Of a stretch of DNA of 64,000 bases, positions 49,952 to 58,140 are shown piece by piece. The stretch is from DASPKM01 sp035628135 (GTDB lineage: Bacteria > Bacteroidota > Bacteroidia > Chitinophagales > Chitinophagaceae). The notes under the pieces were generated by a model. That model was not told the DNA's origin, made no database searches, and saw only the letters and a list, made by a program, of their open reading frames with translations. A program made the position numbers and the translations under genes. The stretch covers positions 383,073-447,072 of the forward strand of contig DASPKM010000009.1 of assembly GCA_035628135.1 (NCBI GenBank). Reading direction: 5' to 3'. The first letter of the stretch is position 1, and each line of letters starts with the position of its first letter.

Positions 49952-50719
49952 ATGAGAAATTCTACGCTGAGGAAAGTATTGCTATTTTCTGCACTCACGG
50001 TTATAACCTTACAAGCTTGCCGCAAGGACGATGCTGCTATGATGACTCCACCCGGAGTACCCGATCAATCTTTTTTAGAGGAGTTTGATACTACTACATC
50101 AGCCTTTGCAAGAGGTTGGGTTCCCATAAATGCAAGTGCGCCTAAGGGCCGGTCTGTGTGGGTGCAAGGACTGTTCAACAATCCGGCAAACACCGGGCTT
50201 CCTTATCCTATTCCCTTCGGCCCGCATTCATCCAAAGGTTCTTATCCCGGATTTATTGGCGCCGATTATTTGTCTACTTCCGCTGCAGCCGGTGTAATCA
50301 GCAACTGGCTGGTTTCGCCGGTAGTTACCATGCAGAATGGCGATAAGATCATCTTCTACACCAGGACCGCTTTATACGCGATATCTGCTACCGACTCTAC
50401 CGATTTCGCCAACCGCTTACAGGTTAGGTTAAATTCGAATAACGAAGGCACCAACGTTGGCAACGGCCTGAACACAGGCGACTTCACCAACACGCTGCTC
50501 GACATCAACCCCAGTTATATTGAAACGCATACCAACCCCGCTTTATACGATCCTAATTCCTATCCCTTCCGCTGGACGCGCTTCGAAGCAACCGTGGGCG
50601 GATTGAACGGGCCTACCAAAGGACGCTTTGCCTTCCGCTATTTTGTTGAAGGCGGCGGTAGCAACGGCCTGGGATCTGCAGTGGCTGTTGACAGTGTAGC
50701 GTATGTTGGTAAACGTTAA
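49952..50719 (+). CDS. Lipoprotein with choice-of-anchor J domain (first of a tandem pair)
   Basis: The 255-residue lipoprotein has a type II signal peptide with lipobox LQAC (cysteine about residue 24). The rest is the choice-of-anchor J/cleaved-adhesin beta-sandwich (SFLEEFDTTTSAFARGWVPI, SNWLVSPVVTMQNGDKIIFY). The pattern FDT...GW followed by SxWLxSP is typical of that family, which mediates surface attachment or carbohydrate binding. The next gene is a paralogue 25 bases downstream. Confidence 0.82.
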   Translation: MRNSTLRKVLLFSALTVITLQACRKDDAAMMTPPGVPDQSFLEEFDTTTSAFARGWVPINASAPKGRSVWVQGLFNNPANTGLPYPIPFGPHSSKGSYPGFIGADYLSTSAAAGVISNWLVSPVVTMQNGDKIIFYTRTALYAISATDSTDFANRLQVRLNSNNEGTNVGNGLNTGDFTNTLLDINPSYIETHTNPALYDPNSYPFRWTRFEATVGGLNGPTKGRFAFRYFVEGGGSNGLGSAVAVDSVAYVGKR

Positions 50720-50744
50720 TCTTTCAATCTTCAAACAATTCGTC

Positions 50745-51458
50745 ATGAATAAAAAACTTCTTACTTCCTTATCTGTTCTTGGTGCTATTGCAGTGCTGAT
50801 GGTGGCGTGCGAAAAAGATTTCAAAAACGAAACCCCGGCGCCCCGCCCCGCCGCTCCCGTATATTCTTTCGTGGAAGAATTTGATACCGTGGCCAACCTC
50901 ACAGCCAAAGGCTGGGTTATTTCCAACAAGTCGTATCCGGTAGGCCCCGTTAGCTGGAGGCAGGGTATGTACGAACTGGGCGGCAAGCTCGGAAGCGATG
51001 TAGTGGGTTTTCCCGCTTATTCTGCCAGGTACACTCCCAACGATTTTGTAAGTGTTGATATGAATGCCACCAGCGGCGCCGGCGTAACCAGCGCATGGCT
51101 CATTGGCCCGATGCGTCCCATGAAGAATGGAGACCGCCTCATATTCTACACCCGCACACATGGAGATTATATCGACCGCATGCAGGTTCGTTTGAACCTG
51201 ATAAATGGTGACACTTATGTAGGCGATGGCAATCCTGAGCACATAGGTAACTTTACCACCCTGCTGGAAGACATCAATGCGGGCATGACGCTGACCGGAT
51301 ATCCTATCAACTGGACAAGAAAATCCTATACGTTCACCGGCATCACCGGAACCGTAAACGGCCGTTTCGCTTTCCGTTATTATGTTCCCAACTCAGGCCC
51401 CAGCGGAAGCAATGCCGATATGATCGGTATAGACAGCGTAGCGTTTGTAAGCCAGTAA
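50745..51458 (+). CDS. Lipoprotein with choice-of-anchor J domain (second of a tandem pair)
   Basis: The ATG at 50745 gives 237 residues; the frame to 50703 overlaps the previous gene and is rejected. It has a lipobox MVAC (cysteine about residue 22), then the same beta-sandwich as its neighbour (YSFVEEFDTVANLTAKGWVI, SAWLIGPMRPMKNGDRLIFY, FRYYVPNSGPSGSNADMIGI). The two are diverged tandem duplicates, sharing the FVEEFDT, KNGDRLIFYTRT and GRFAFRYYV pattern. A strong terminator follows at 51481-51512. Confidence 0.82.
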   Translation: MNKKLLTSLSVLGAIAVLMVACEKDFKNETPAPRPAAPVYSFVEEFDTVANLTAKGWVISNKSYPVGPVSWRQGMYELGGKLGSDVVGFPAYSARYTPNDFVSVDMNATSGAGVTSAWLIGPMRPMKNGDRLIFYTRTHGDYIDRMQVRLNLINGDTYVGDGNPEHIGNFTTLLEDINAGMTLTGYPINWTRKSYTFTGITGTVNGRFAFRYYVPNSGPSGSNADMIGIDSVAFVSQ

Positions 51459-51480
51459 ACTTGCCATATATTTCGTTAGA

Positions 51481-51512
51481 AGATCGGTTGCTGCGCAACC
51501 GATCTTTTTTTA
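51481..51512 (+). terminator. Rho-independent terminator after the anchor-J pair
   Basis: A 10-bp perfect stem, AGATCGGTTG (51481-51490) with CAACCGATCT (51496-51505), has a 5-base loop and is followed by TTTTTTT. It ends the lipoprotein operon only 13 bases before the start of the NUDIX gene, so that gene must have a promoter inside or after the hairpin, or rely on readthrough. Confidence 0.9.
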
Positions 51513-51525
51513 TTATCATTGTCAA

Positions 51526-52005
51526 ATGTTCAATGTAAGGGTTTACGGCATTCTCATCAACGAACAAAAACAGGTATTGGTTAGCGATGAATATATCCGC
51601 GGTCAGTATTTTACCAAATTCCCCGGCGGCGGCCTCGAGTTTGGCGAAGGCACCCGCGACTGCCTGGTCCGGGAGTTCAAAGAAGAAATGAACCTGAACG
51701 TCAAAGCCGGTGAGCATATTTATACAACCGATTTTTTCCAGTTGTCTGCTTTCAATCCCGCTCACCAGATCATTTCTATTTATTACTTCGCTGAAGCGCT
51801 GGAACCTATTACAGTTCCTTTGCGCCACGCGCCTTTTATGTTCGATGAAGAGCAAATGAATTTGTATCGACAAAACGGCGAAACCGAAACCTTCCGGTTC
51901 ATCGACTGGAAAGATTTTTCGGCAGAGAGTGTTACGTTGCCGATCGATAAGATCGTGGCGGGAATGATCAAGGAGATGAATAAGATTGCCGACCCTAAAA
52001 TATAA
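51526..52005 (+). CDS. NUDIX hydrolase
   Basis: The 159-residue cytosolic protein contains a NUDIX box, GGLEFGEGTRDCLVREFKEE (GX5EX7REUXEE), with the usual last glycine replaced by asparagine. It is preceded by RGQYFTKFPGG. This places it in the NUDIX superfamily, which hydrolyses nucleoside diphosphates linked to another moiety. Substrate unknown. The ATG at 51526 is close behind a terminator, so its promoter must be short. It converges on rpsA with a bidirectional terminator between. Confidence 0.85.
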   Translation: MFNVRVYGILINEQKQVLVSDEYIRGQYFTKFPGGGLEFGEGTRDCLVREFKEEMNLNVKAGEHIYTTDFFQLSAFNPAHQIISIYYFAEALEPITVPLRHAPFMFDEEQMNLYRQNGETETFRFIDWKDFSAESVTLPIDKIVAGMIKEMNKIADPKI

Positions 52006-52015
52006 TTGTTCAAGT

Positions 52016-52090
52016 CCGTGCCAAACTCCCGATATAGTCGGGTGTCCGAGAAGGGTCCTACTACAAAAAGCCTTTAAAAACTGGCTATTA
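52016..52090. other. Structured intergenic sequence of unknown origin
   Basis: Between the NUDIX gene and the rpsA terminator is a non-coding stretch with a CCCGATATAGTCGGG hairpin, followed by TGTCCGAGAAGGGTCCTACT and an AGCC...GGCT hairpin. It has no reading frame of note and is not a tRNA. It may be an interspersed repeat or a small RNA; I cannot decide. Confidence 0.3.
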
Positions 52091-52104
52091 AGAAAAGTCG
52101 AATA

Positions 52105-52140
52105 AATAAAAAACCCGTTCATTGCTGAACGGGTTTTGTT
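52105..52140. terminator. Bidirectional Rho-independent terminator
   Basis: The arms AAACCCGTTC (52111-52120) and GAACGGGTTT (52127-52136) are perfect inverted repeats with a 6-base loop, flanked by an A-run and TTTTGTT. It serves rpsA on the minus strand and the NUDIX gene on the plus strand. Confidence 0.9.
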
Positions 52141-52156
52141 GTATACAGGCTTTTTA

Positions 52157-54091
52157 TTAACCGTTGCTTCCACCTTCGCCGCTGCTTCCCTCTTCGAGTT
52201 TCTTCTTGATCTCTGCCAAGGCACCGAGGTCACCGAGTGTTGGTTTTTCAACCTTGCTCTGGATATTCTTGATGGCTTTGCGGGCCTTATCAGCTTCGCT
52301 CCTGGCCTCCTTCTTAGCACTTTCCTTCTCTTCTTGTTTTGCCTGCTCCCAGATACGTGTATGCGAAAGAACGATGCGCTTTTCATTGCGATCGAATTCG
52401 ATCACCATGAATGTGCCCACTTCGTCTGCCACGATCTGCTTGCCATCTTCCTTCATAAGGTGACGGCCGGGTGCAAAGCCTTCTAGTCCATACGGCAATT
52501 GCACGATCGCGCCTTTGTCGTCCTTGCGAATTACAGTGCCCTCGTGGATGCTGCCGATGCTGAAGGTATCCTCCAGTGTGTTCCAGGGATCTTCTTCCAA
52601 TTGTTTATGTCCGAGCTGCAACTTGCGGTTGTCCTTGTCGATGTTGAGAATAACCACATCGATGTTTGAAGCAACCTTGGTGTATTCTGTCGGGTGATTG
52701 AAACGCTTCAACCAGCTAAGGTCGCTGATGTGTATCATACCGCCGATGCCCGGAGCCAGCTCAACAAACACACCGTAGGGCGTGATGTTTTTTACCAGGC
52801 CCGTATGACGGCTTCCCTCGGGGAATTTCTGGTCGATCTCGCTCCAGGGATCAGGTGAAAGTTGCTTGATGGACAAGCTCATCTTCCTGCTCTCTTTGTC
52901 GAGCGTAACGATCTTGGCTTTATGAATATCGCCGAGCTTAAAGAATTCTTTTGCGTTTACAGGCGTGTTGGCCCAGGTGATTTCGCTCACGTGCACCAGT
53001 CCTTCTACACCAGGCTGAATTTCCAGGAACGCGCCGTAGTCTTCGATGTTAACTACTTTACCTTCCACGATTTCGCCTTCCCTGATAGTTTCAGGCAGCA
53101 CTTCCCACGGGTGTGAGGTAAGTTGTTTCAAACCGAGGCTGATGCGTTTCTTTTCGTCGTCGAAATCCAACACCACTACCTGCAGTTTCTGGTCCAGTCT
53201 GAGTACTTCGCTTGGGTGACTGATGCGTCCCCAACTGATGTCGGTGATGTACAGCAATCCGTCCAATCCACCGAGGTCCATGAACGCACCGAAGTCTGTG
53301 ATATTTTTTACTGTTCCTTCCAGCACCTGGCCTTTTTCCAGTTTGCTCATGATCTGCGCACGTTGTGCTTCGATATCGCTTTCGATCAGGGCTTTGTGGC
53401 TCACCACGGCGTTCTTGATCGCCTCGTTTACTTTCACCACTTTAAACTCCATCACTTTGCCTACAAACTGGTCGTAGTCGGTAACGGGCTTCACGTCGAT
53501 CTGGGATCCGGGCAGGAAGGTTTCCATGCCGAACACGTCTACGATCAGGCCGCCTTTTGTTTTGGAAGTAACTGTACCGGTGATTACTTCTCCTGTTTTG
53601 TGCACTTCAACAATGCGCTCCCATGCACGCGTGATGCGCGCTTGCTTGCGGCTGAGGTGCAGGTGGCCTTGCCTGTCTTCTTTTTCCACTACCATTACTT
53701 CCACTTCATCGCCTACTTTGAGGTTGGCTATGTCGCGGAATTCATTGAGTGAAACAAGGCCATCGCTTTTGAAACCGATGTTGATGACTACGTCGGTTTT
53801 GGTAACGCCCACTACTGAGCCGTGTACCAGTTCGCCATCGGTTACGGTTTTGAAAGTACCTTCATAAACGGCGTCATACTTTTCTTTTTCTTCTTTGCTG
53901 TAGGAAGAAACGTTCCGTTTATCGATGCTCCAGTCAAAATCATCATGAGCCGTCTGAGGCTCTTGGGTGTGACCGTTTTCTTTTTCTGCAGGTGGATTTT
54001 GTGTCGCTGTAGCTGCCGCACCTTCCTCTGAAGGATTGCCAGACTCCTGCACATCAGCGTTTACTTGGTTAACAATTTGATCATCAGCCAT
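52157..54091 (-). CDS. rpsA: 30S ribosomal protein S1
   Basis: The 644-residue protein has an acidic, Glu/Asn-rich N-terminal extension of about 80 residues, then six S1 RNA-binding domains. Their cores include VHGSVVGVTKTDVVINIGFK, ITGTVTSKTKGGLIVDVFGM, LEGTVKNITDFGAFMDLGGL, VEGKVVNIEDYGAFLEIQPG, HTGLVKNITPYGVFVELAPG and HEGTVIRKDDKGAIVQL. A charged Lys/Glu tail ends the protein. S1 helps mRNA bind the small subunit and is essential in many bacteria. It has its own promoter box at 54126-54133 and ends at a bidirectional terminator. Confidence 0.97.
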   Translation of the reverse strand: MADDQIVNQVNADVQESGNPSEEGAAATATQNPPAEKENGHTQEPQTAHDDFDWSIDKRNVSSYSKEEKEKYDAVYEGTFKTVTDGELVHGSVVGVTKTDVVINIGFKSDGLVSLNEFRDIANLKVGDEVEVMVVEKEDRQGHLHLSRKQARITRAWERIVEVHKTGEVITGTVTSKTKGGLIVDVFGMETFLPGSQIDVKPVTDYDQFVGKVMEFKVVKVNEAIKNAVVSHKALIESDIEAQRAQIMSKLEKGQVLEGTVKNITDFGAFMDLGGLDGLLYITDISWGRISHPSEVLRLDQKLQVVVLDFDDEKKRISLGLKQLTSHPWEVLPETIREGEIVEGKVVNIEDYGAFLEIQPGVEGLVHVSEITWANTPVNAKEFFKLGDIHKAKIVTLDKESRKMSLSIKQLSPDPWSEIDQKFPEGSRHTGLVKNITPYGVFVELAPGIGGMIHISDLSWLKRFNHPTEYTKVASNIDVVILNIDKDNRKLQLGHKQLEEDPWNTLEDTFSIGSIHEGTVIRKDDKGAIVQLPYGLEGFAPGRHLMKEDGKQIVADEVGTFMVIEFDRNEKRIVLSHTRIWEQAKQEEKESAKKEARSEADKARKAIKNIQSKVEKPTLGDLGALAEIKKKLEEGSSGEGGSNG

Positions 54092-54125
54092 AAATTATCC
54101 CAATGTTTTTTAAAATTTGGGACGG

Positions 54126-54133
54126 CAAAGATA
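54126..54133 (-). promoter_or_regulatory. Bacteroidota-type -7 promoter box of rpsA
   Basis: On the minus strand this reads TATCTTTG followed by C, a perfect TAnnTTTG element, 34 bases upstream of the rpsA ATG. A weak TTA stands about 17 bases further upstream in place of the -33 TTG. Position and sequence make it the most convincing promoter in the window. Confidence 0.7.
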
Positions 54134-54193
54134 GGGTTTTATTCCTGAATTAAGTCCGCAGGCGCTTAAGTAAACAGTTGGTTAACCACGAAA

Positions 54194-54739
54194 TTAAGAC
54201 TGATTATCAACGGATTGCGAACCGTTGCCCCTTCGCGCGCTTTTCTTCAATTGCCGTTTTCGCTCATGGTACAGCCTTTTCTCTTCTTCCTTTCGCTTCC
54301 CCGCAAGATAGCTGCGGTATTGGGCCCGCAGCATAAAAAACACAAACACCACCAGAACAATCATTGCCAGCAAGCCCATCGCTGGTTCATTGTGCGGCCA
54401 CTGTATCGTGCCCAGGGATCTAAGCCTAAGCACTGCTATTTTTTGCCCTATTTTATATTTACCAGCCTTGCAATCGTCCTGGGATATCTGGAGCCATTTT
54501 GTCTGCTCACCTACCGCCACTTTCATCGAAGTATTGCCTCTTCTACCGCTGCAATCTCTGGCAAACCCGATAACGGTGGCCTGTACACGCTCACCATAAC
54601 GCTTTGTGAGAAGCGCGGCTATATTCGACCAAAACATCCAGACGATGACCAGGAGGGCAGTGCTAACTAATATCCAGCCCCATACATCCTTTTTCTTTTT
54701 TACGTTTACCGGTTGATAGCTGATCCTGCGTTTTGCCAT
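54194..54739 (-). CDS. Two-helix membrane protein of unknown function (DUF3592-like)
   Basis: The 181-residue protein has a short basic N-terminus, a transmembrane helix at about 20-43, an extracytoplasmic beta-rich part of about 75 residues with YGERVQATVIGFARDCSG and IGQKIAVLRLRSLG, and a second helix at about 120-140. It ends in a highly basic cytoplasmic tail (KRKEEEKRLYHERKRQLKKS). The VxATVIG...YKIGQKI pattern recalls DUF3592 proteins. It lies 9 bases downstream of the flavoprotein gene, so the three minus-strand genes from 56837 may be one operon ending before the rpsA promoter. Confidence 0.65.
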   Translation of the reverse strand: MAKRRISYQPVNVKKKKDVWGWILVSTALLVIVWMFWSNIAALLTKRYGERVQATVIGFARDCSGRRGNTSMKVAVGEQTKWLQISQDDCKAGKYKIGQKIAVLRLRSLGTIQWPHNEPAMGLLAMIVLVVFVFFMLRAQYRSYLAGKRKEEEKRLYHERKRQLKKSARRGNGSQSVDNQS

Positions 54740-54748
54740 GCAGAAAGA

Positions 54749-55981
54749 TTAGTGATGCAATGCTATATGATTTGCCGCAATAAAACCACTTGTCCACGCG
54801 TGCTGGAAATTAAATCCTCCCGTAATGCCATCCACGTCCAGGATCTCGCCCGCGAAATAAAGACCCGTATGCTTTTTGCTTTGCATGCTATTGGCGTCCA
54901 CCTCCGATAACCGGATCCCGCCGGCGGTCACGAATTCTTCTTTGAAAGTAGTTTTACCTTTTACTGTTGCAGTATAGGCTGCCAGGTTGTTCACCAGCTT
55001 GTTCTGGCTCACCGCGGGCAGGTCTGCCCATCGCATGTCCGCGGAAATACCCGACTGCTCACACAGGAACTGCCATAACCGTTGCGGCAAATCAAACTGG
55101 TGGAACACCTGCACTTTTCTTTGCGCCGCCGTTGTTCTTATTTCCTGCAACCTTGCACGCAAGTTTTGCTCATGGTATTCGGGCAACCAGTTTACGATAA
55201 TACTGAAATCATATTTCTTTGCGGCCAGCTCGCGTGCACCCCAGGCCGACAACCGCAACACCGCGGGACCGCTCAATCCCCAATGCGTAATCAATACCGG
55301 TCCTGTTTCTGTCAATTTGCTTCCCACGATCTTAACCCTTGCTTCCGTGCTTACGCCCATCAATTGCCTGATGGGATGTTGGGGCAGATTGAAGGTGAAC
55401 AAGGATGGAATGGGCTCCTCCACCGTATGTCCCAGGTCCAGCAACCATCTGAATTGCGTGATCCTGGAATAACCTCCGCAAGCGATGCATACCGCATCTG
55501 CCTGTAATTGCTCTTCTCCCGACAACGCAATCTCCCACTTGTGCCCCGCACGGTTCAATGCTCTTACTTCGCGGTTCATGCGAATTTGTACATGGTGCAG
55601 GTTCGCCTCCCGCAACAGGCATTCGATAATCGTTTGCGATGAATCCGTTACGGGAAACATTCTTCCATCTTCTTCAGTTTTCAATTGCACACCCCGTTGC
55701 TGAAACCATGCTATCGTATCCTTGGTGAAGAACTGGTGAAAGGTCTTCTTCAAAAAATTTGTTCCACGCGGATATTTGCTCACCATTTCGGGTATGTCGA
55801 AACAAGCATGCGTTACATTGCAGCGGCCGCCGCCCGATACCTTTACTTTCGACAATAGCTTGCCGGTTTTTTCAATGAGGATCACTTCCAGCGAAGGATT
55901 CAAACGCGCCGCATTCACGGCGCAAAAGAAACCCGCCGCACCACCGCCAATTACCACCAATCGTTTTTTACTATTACTCAT
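54749..55981 (-). CDS. HI0933 family NAD(P)/FAD-dependent oxidoreductase
   Basis: The ATG at 55981 gives 410 residues, starting just before the dinucleotide motif LVVIGGGAAGFFCAVNAARL. The family motif KVKVSGGGRCNVTH and the C-terminal FVTAGGIRLSEVD and GLYFAGEILDVDGITGGFN confirm the HI0933/YhiN flavoprotein family. A related enzyme, BaiN, reduces bile-acid intermediates, but that function is not implied here. The start codon overlaps the stop of the preceding gene by 8 bases, so the pair is translationally coupled. Confidence 0.92.
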   Translation of the reverse strand: MSNSKKRLVVIGGGAAGFFCAVNAARLNPSLEVILIEKTGKLLSKVKVSGGGRCNVTHACFDIPEMVSKYPRGTNFLKKTFHQFFTKDTIAWFQQRGVQLKTEEDGRMFPVTDSSQTIIECLLREANLHHVQIRMNREVRALNRAGHKWEIALSGEEQLQADAVCIACGGYSRITQFRWLLDLGHTVEEPIPSLFTFNLPQHPIRQLMGVSTEARVKIVGSKLTETGPVLITHWGLSGPAVLRLSAWGARELAAKKYDFSIIVNWLPEYHEQNLRARLQEIRTTAAQRKVQVFHQFDLPQRLWQFLCEQSGISADMRWADLPAVSQNKLVNNLAAYTATVKGKTTFKEEFVTAGGIRLSEVDANSMQSKKHTGLYFAGEILDVDGITGGFNFQHAWTSGFIAANHIALHH

Positions 55982-56837
55982 CTTGCCACCTGAATCCCGG
56001 AAAAATAAAATAAAATATATGCCACCAGTTGCCTTCGTTGGAAAGAAATAATTTAAACGGCCCTTCCACCGGCACCACCTCACCACTTTCCAATACCGCC
56101 TGGTATTTTACGGCGCCTTCGCAAAAACCCAATCCGGTGCGCGAATGCTCATTCCACTCAAACCCTATTTCGCCAAGGGCATACTGGCATTTGATAAAGG
56201 CCGTGTACGCCGCAAAGATGGTTTTAATTTTTGTGATCACTTGCTCCTTCGTGTAAATGGTCTCGTCCGGCAAAATGAACTGCCTGCTCAGTTCCCACGA
56301 ATGTTCATCTATCTTGCGCTCGAACCAGCCTCCGAGAAAATCCATGACACGCTCCCGTATGTCCAGCTTATGATTGGGGTGGAACGACTCGTAGGTAAAA
56401 TGCCGCACCATGCCGGGTATCAGGCTTTCGTACGTTTCCTGCAGGAATAGTTCTTCGGTGATGAATTTATAAATAACCGCATCATCGTACTCGTCCAGTA
56501 TGTCCAGTATCACCTGCTTATCCTGTATCAGTTGTTTCAACCGGCACAATTCGCGGCCGACTTCGGCAGGTTCTAACGCGTCGATGCTTTTATAAGCAGG
56601 CCTTCCCAGGAAATCGTACAGGCTTACCTGCTTTATGTTCTTGCTTGCTTCCTCGAACGCTATTACGTTTTGCAGGAAAACATTTTCCAACTCGGGTGGG
56701 ATATCATCTTTGATGCCGATAATGGCGCCGGCCTCCGCCTGCAGCTTCATGCGCAGAATTTCGTTCTCGATCCTTATGTTTTTTACTGGATCCTCACTGA
56801 ATGCAGCAACAGGATCCAGACCGGTTTTCTTTTTCAT
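55974..56837 (-). CDS. Conserved protein of unknown function, NTF2-like C-terminus
   Basis: The ATG at 56837 gives 287 residues; the frame to 56909 adds a hydrophobic stretch that fits poorly. It is cytosolic. Residues 30-200 are mostly helical with many acidic pairs (NVFLQNVIAFEEASKNIKQV, LDILDEYDDAVIYKFITEEL). Residues 205-287 show a pattern like an NTF2/SnoaL fold (EGAVKYQAVLESGEVVPVEG, then FKLFLSNEGNWWHIFYFIFP). I cannot assign a family. It overlaps the flavoprotein gene by 8 bases and is the first gene of that operon. Confidence 0.7.
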   Translation of the reverse strand: MKKKTGLDPVAAFSEDPVKNIRIENEILRMKLQAEAGAIIGIKDDIPPELENVFLQNVIAFEEASKNIKQVSLYDFLGRPAYKSIDALEPAEVGRELCRLKQLIQDKQVILDILDEYDDAVIYKFITEELFLQETYESLIPGMVRHFTYESFHPNHKLDIRERVMDFLGGWFERKIDEHSWELSRQFILPDETIYTKEQVITKIKTIFAAYTAFIKCQYALGEIGFEWNEHSRTGLGFCEGAVKYQAVLESGEVVPVEGPFKLFLSNEGNWWHIFYFIFPGFRWQDE

Positions 56838-57074
56838 CAGAATAAGGTTTTGTCTGGTGAAGATAATTGCCGCAAAAGCGAAAGCCTTGGGAAATAGCAC
56901 GGCAAACAATGTTTCTTTTCCGCAAAGAGATGAGGATTAAACGCAAAATAATAGCACAGAATTTAACCGGATGTTTGAGCCAGGGCGTACGACAACTGTA
57001 AACTATAGCGTACTTAATATAATTACACCTATGTATAAACATTGGACAAATGACGGACAAGACAGGAAGATATC

Positions 57075-57216
57075 AGCACAGATTAAAAAAACTGATTTAT
57101 GGATTGCACAGATGGGTGTTAGCATGATTTGACAGAAATCACTGCGGTTACGCCAAAAAAAAATCGGCGCATGCCGATTTATCTGTAATCCTTCAATCAG
57201 TTTTTTAATCTGTGCT
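57075..57216. repeat. Long imperfect inverted repeat flanking the map terminator
   Basis: The left arm begins AGCACAGATTAAAAAAACTG at 57075; the right arm ends AGTTTTTTAATCTGTGCT at 57216. The outer 23 bases match as inverted repeats with one base of length difference. The similarity continues inward (GGATTGCACAGAT against ATCTGTAATCC), giving arms of about 36-39 bases. The spacer of about 67 bases contains the terminator. It resembles a miniature or extragenic repeat element; no copy elsewhere in the window was noticed. Confidence 0.6.
57154..57180 (-). terminator. Rho-independent terminator of map
   Basis: On the minus strand AAATCGGC and GCCGATTT form a perfect 8-bp stem with an ATGC loop, followed by a run of T. 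It lies 46 bases after the map stop at 57227. Confidence 0.88.
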
Positions 57217-57226
57217 ACTTATAATC

Positions 57227-58054
57227 CTATCCCGCCACCAACTCCCTGGACTTGTAATAACGTGCGGTTAAATGTGGATTATTCTGCTCGGCCAACTCTA
57301 TCTCTTCAAAAGAAGATAATATATCAGCTTTGCCCTTCATCACGCAAACCGTATGCTCATAATGTGCCGAAGGCTTGCGGTCTTTCGTGCGCACTGTCCA
57401 CCCATCGTCTTCATAATACACATCTTTCGTTCCCAGGTTTATCATCGGCTCAATGGCTATTACCATTCCTTCCTGCATTTTAGGACCACTGCCGCGCCTT
57501 CCATAATTGGGCACCTGCGGGTCTTCGTGCAGGCTGCGGCCAAGTCCATGTCCCACCAGCTCGCGCACTACGCCGTAACCATGCTTCTTTTCAGTATGCT
57601 CCTGTATGGCATAGGCAATGTCGCCAATCCGATTGCCTGCTACCGCTTTTTCTATCCCCTTGTACAACGATTCCTTGGTAACACGCATCAACGACAGCAC
57701 TTCTTCCGGCACATCACCTATCGCGAACGTATATGCGCTGTCGCCGTGAAAACCATTTTTATACACACCTACGTCAAACGAAATGATATCCCCTTCCTTC
57801 AATGGCTGCTCATTGGGAAATCCATGCACCACCGCATCGTTTACCGATATGCAGGCAGTGAAAGGATAACCACGGTAATTCTTAAAAGAAGGCACCGCGC
57901 CGTTATCAGCAATAAACTGCTCCGCGAGCCTGTCCAGCCACATGGTAGTTACACCCGGCTTGATGTTTTTGGCCACTTCTGCAATGGCCTTGCCTACCAG
58001 CAAAGCATTGTGCCTGATCAGCTCTATTTCTGCCTGTGTTTTATAATAGATCAT
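57227..58054 (-). CDS. map: Methionine aminopeptidase type I
   Basis: The ATG at 58054 gives 275 residues; a start at 58072 would add six residues and begin almost inside the upstream terminator. The metal-binding residues are present: SVNDAVVHGFPNEQPLKEGD, the DVGVYKNGFHGDSAYTF aspartates, the VGHGLGRSLHEDPQVPNYGR histidine and glutamates in AIEPMINLG. It removes initiator methionine from nascent proteins. It follows secY in the spc operon, separated by a terminator, and ends at its own terminator. Confidence 0.95.
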   Translation of the reverse strand: MIYYKTQAEIELIRHNALLVGKAIAEVAKNIKPGVTTMWLDRLAEQFIADNGAVPSFKNYRGYPFTACISVNDAVVHGFPNEQPLKEGDIISFDVGVYKNGFHGDSAYTFAIGDVPEEVLSLMRVTKESLYKGIEKAVAGNRIGDIAYAIQEHTEKKHGYGVVRELVGHGLGRSLHEDPQVPNYGRRGSGPKMQEGMVIAIEPMINLGTKDVYYEDDGWTVRTKDRKPSAHYEHTVCVMKGKADILSSFEEIELAEQNNPHLTARYYKSRELVAG

Positions 58055-58081
58055 ATTTCTTTGCCTGCCCATTTATATAAA

Positions 58082-58110
58082 CAAACCTGCCGTTGTTGAT
58101 TCGGCAGGTT
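58082..58110 (-). terminator. Terminator between secY and map
   Basis: AAACCTGCCG (58082-58091) and CGGCAGGTTT (58101-58110) form a perfect 10-bp stem with a 9-base loop. On the minus strand the stem is followed by GTTTATATAA, a moderate U-tract, 31 bases after the secY stop. It would end or attenuate the spc transcript before map. Confidence 0.8.
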
Positions 58111-58140
58111 TATGAAAAATCTTGTATCTGTGCTCGCTTG

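Larger units (their letters stand above)
56838..57226. other. Intergenic region of 389 bases with inverted repeat and terminator
   Basis: This stretch has no credible gene. The part next to 56837 is the upstream region of the conserved gene. Further right it holds a long imperfect inverted repeat (57075-57113 with 57181-57216) and, between its arms, the map terminator. No tRNA or repeat-encoded protein is visible. Confidence 0.7.

Noticed and set aside
53123..53752. 209-residue plus-strand frame inside rpsA
   Set aside because: A His/Phe-rich shadow of the S1 domains; rpsA is unambiguous.
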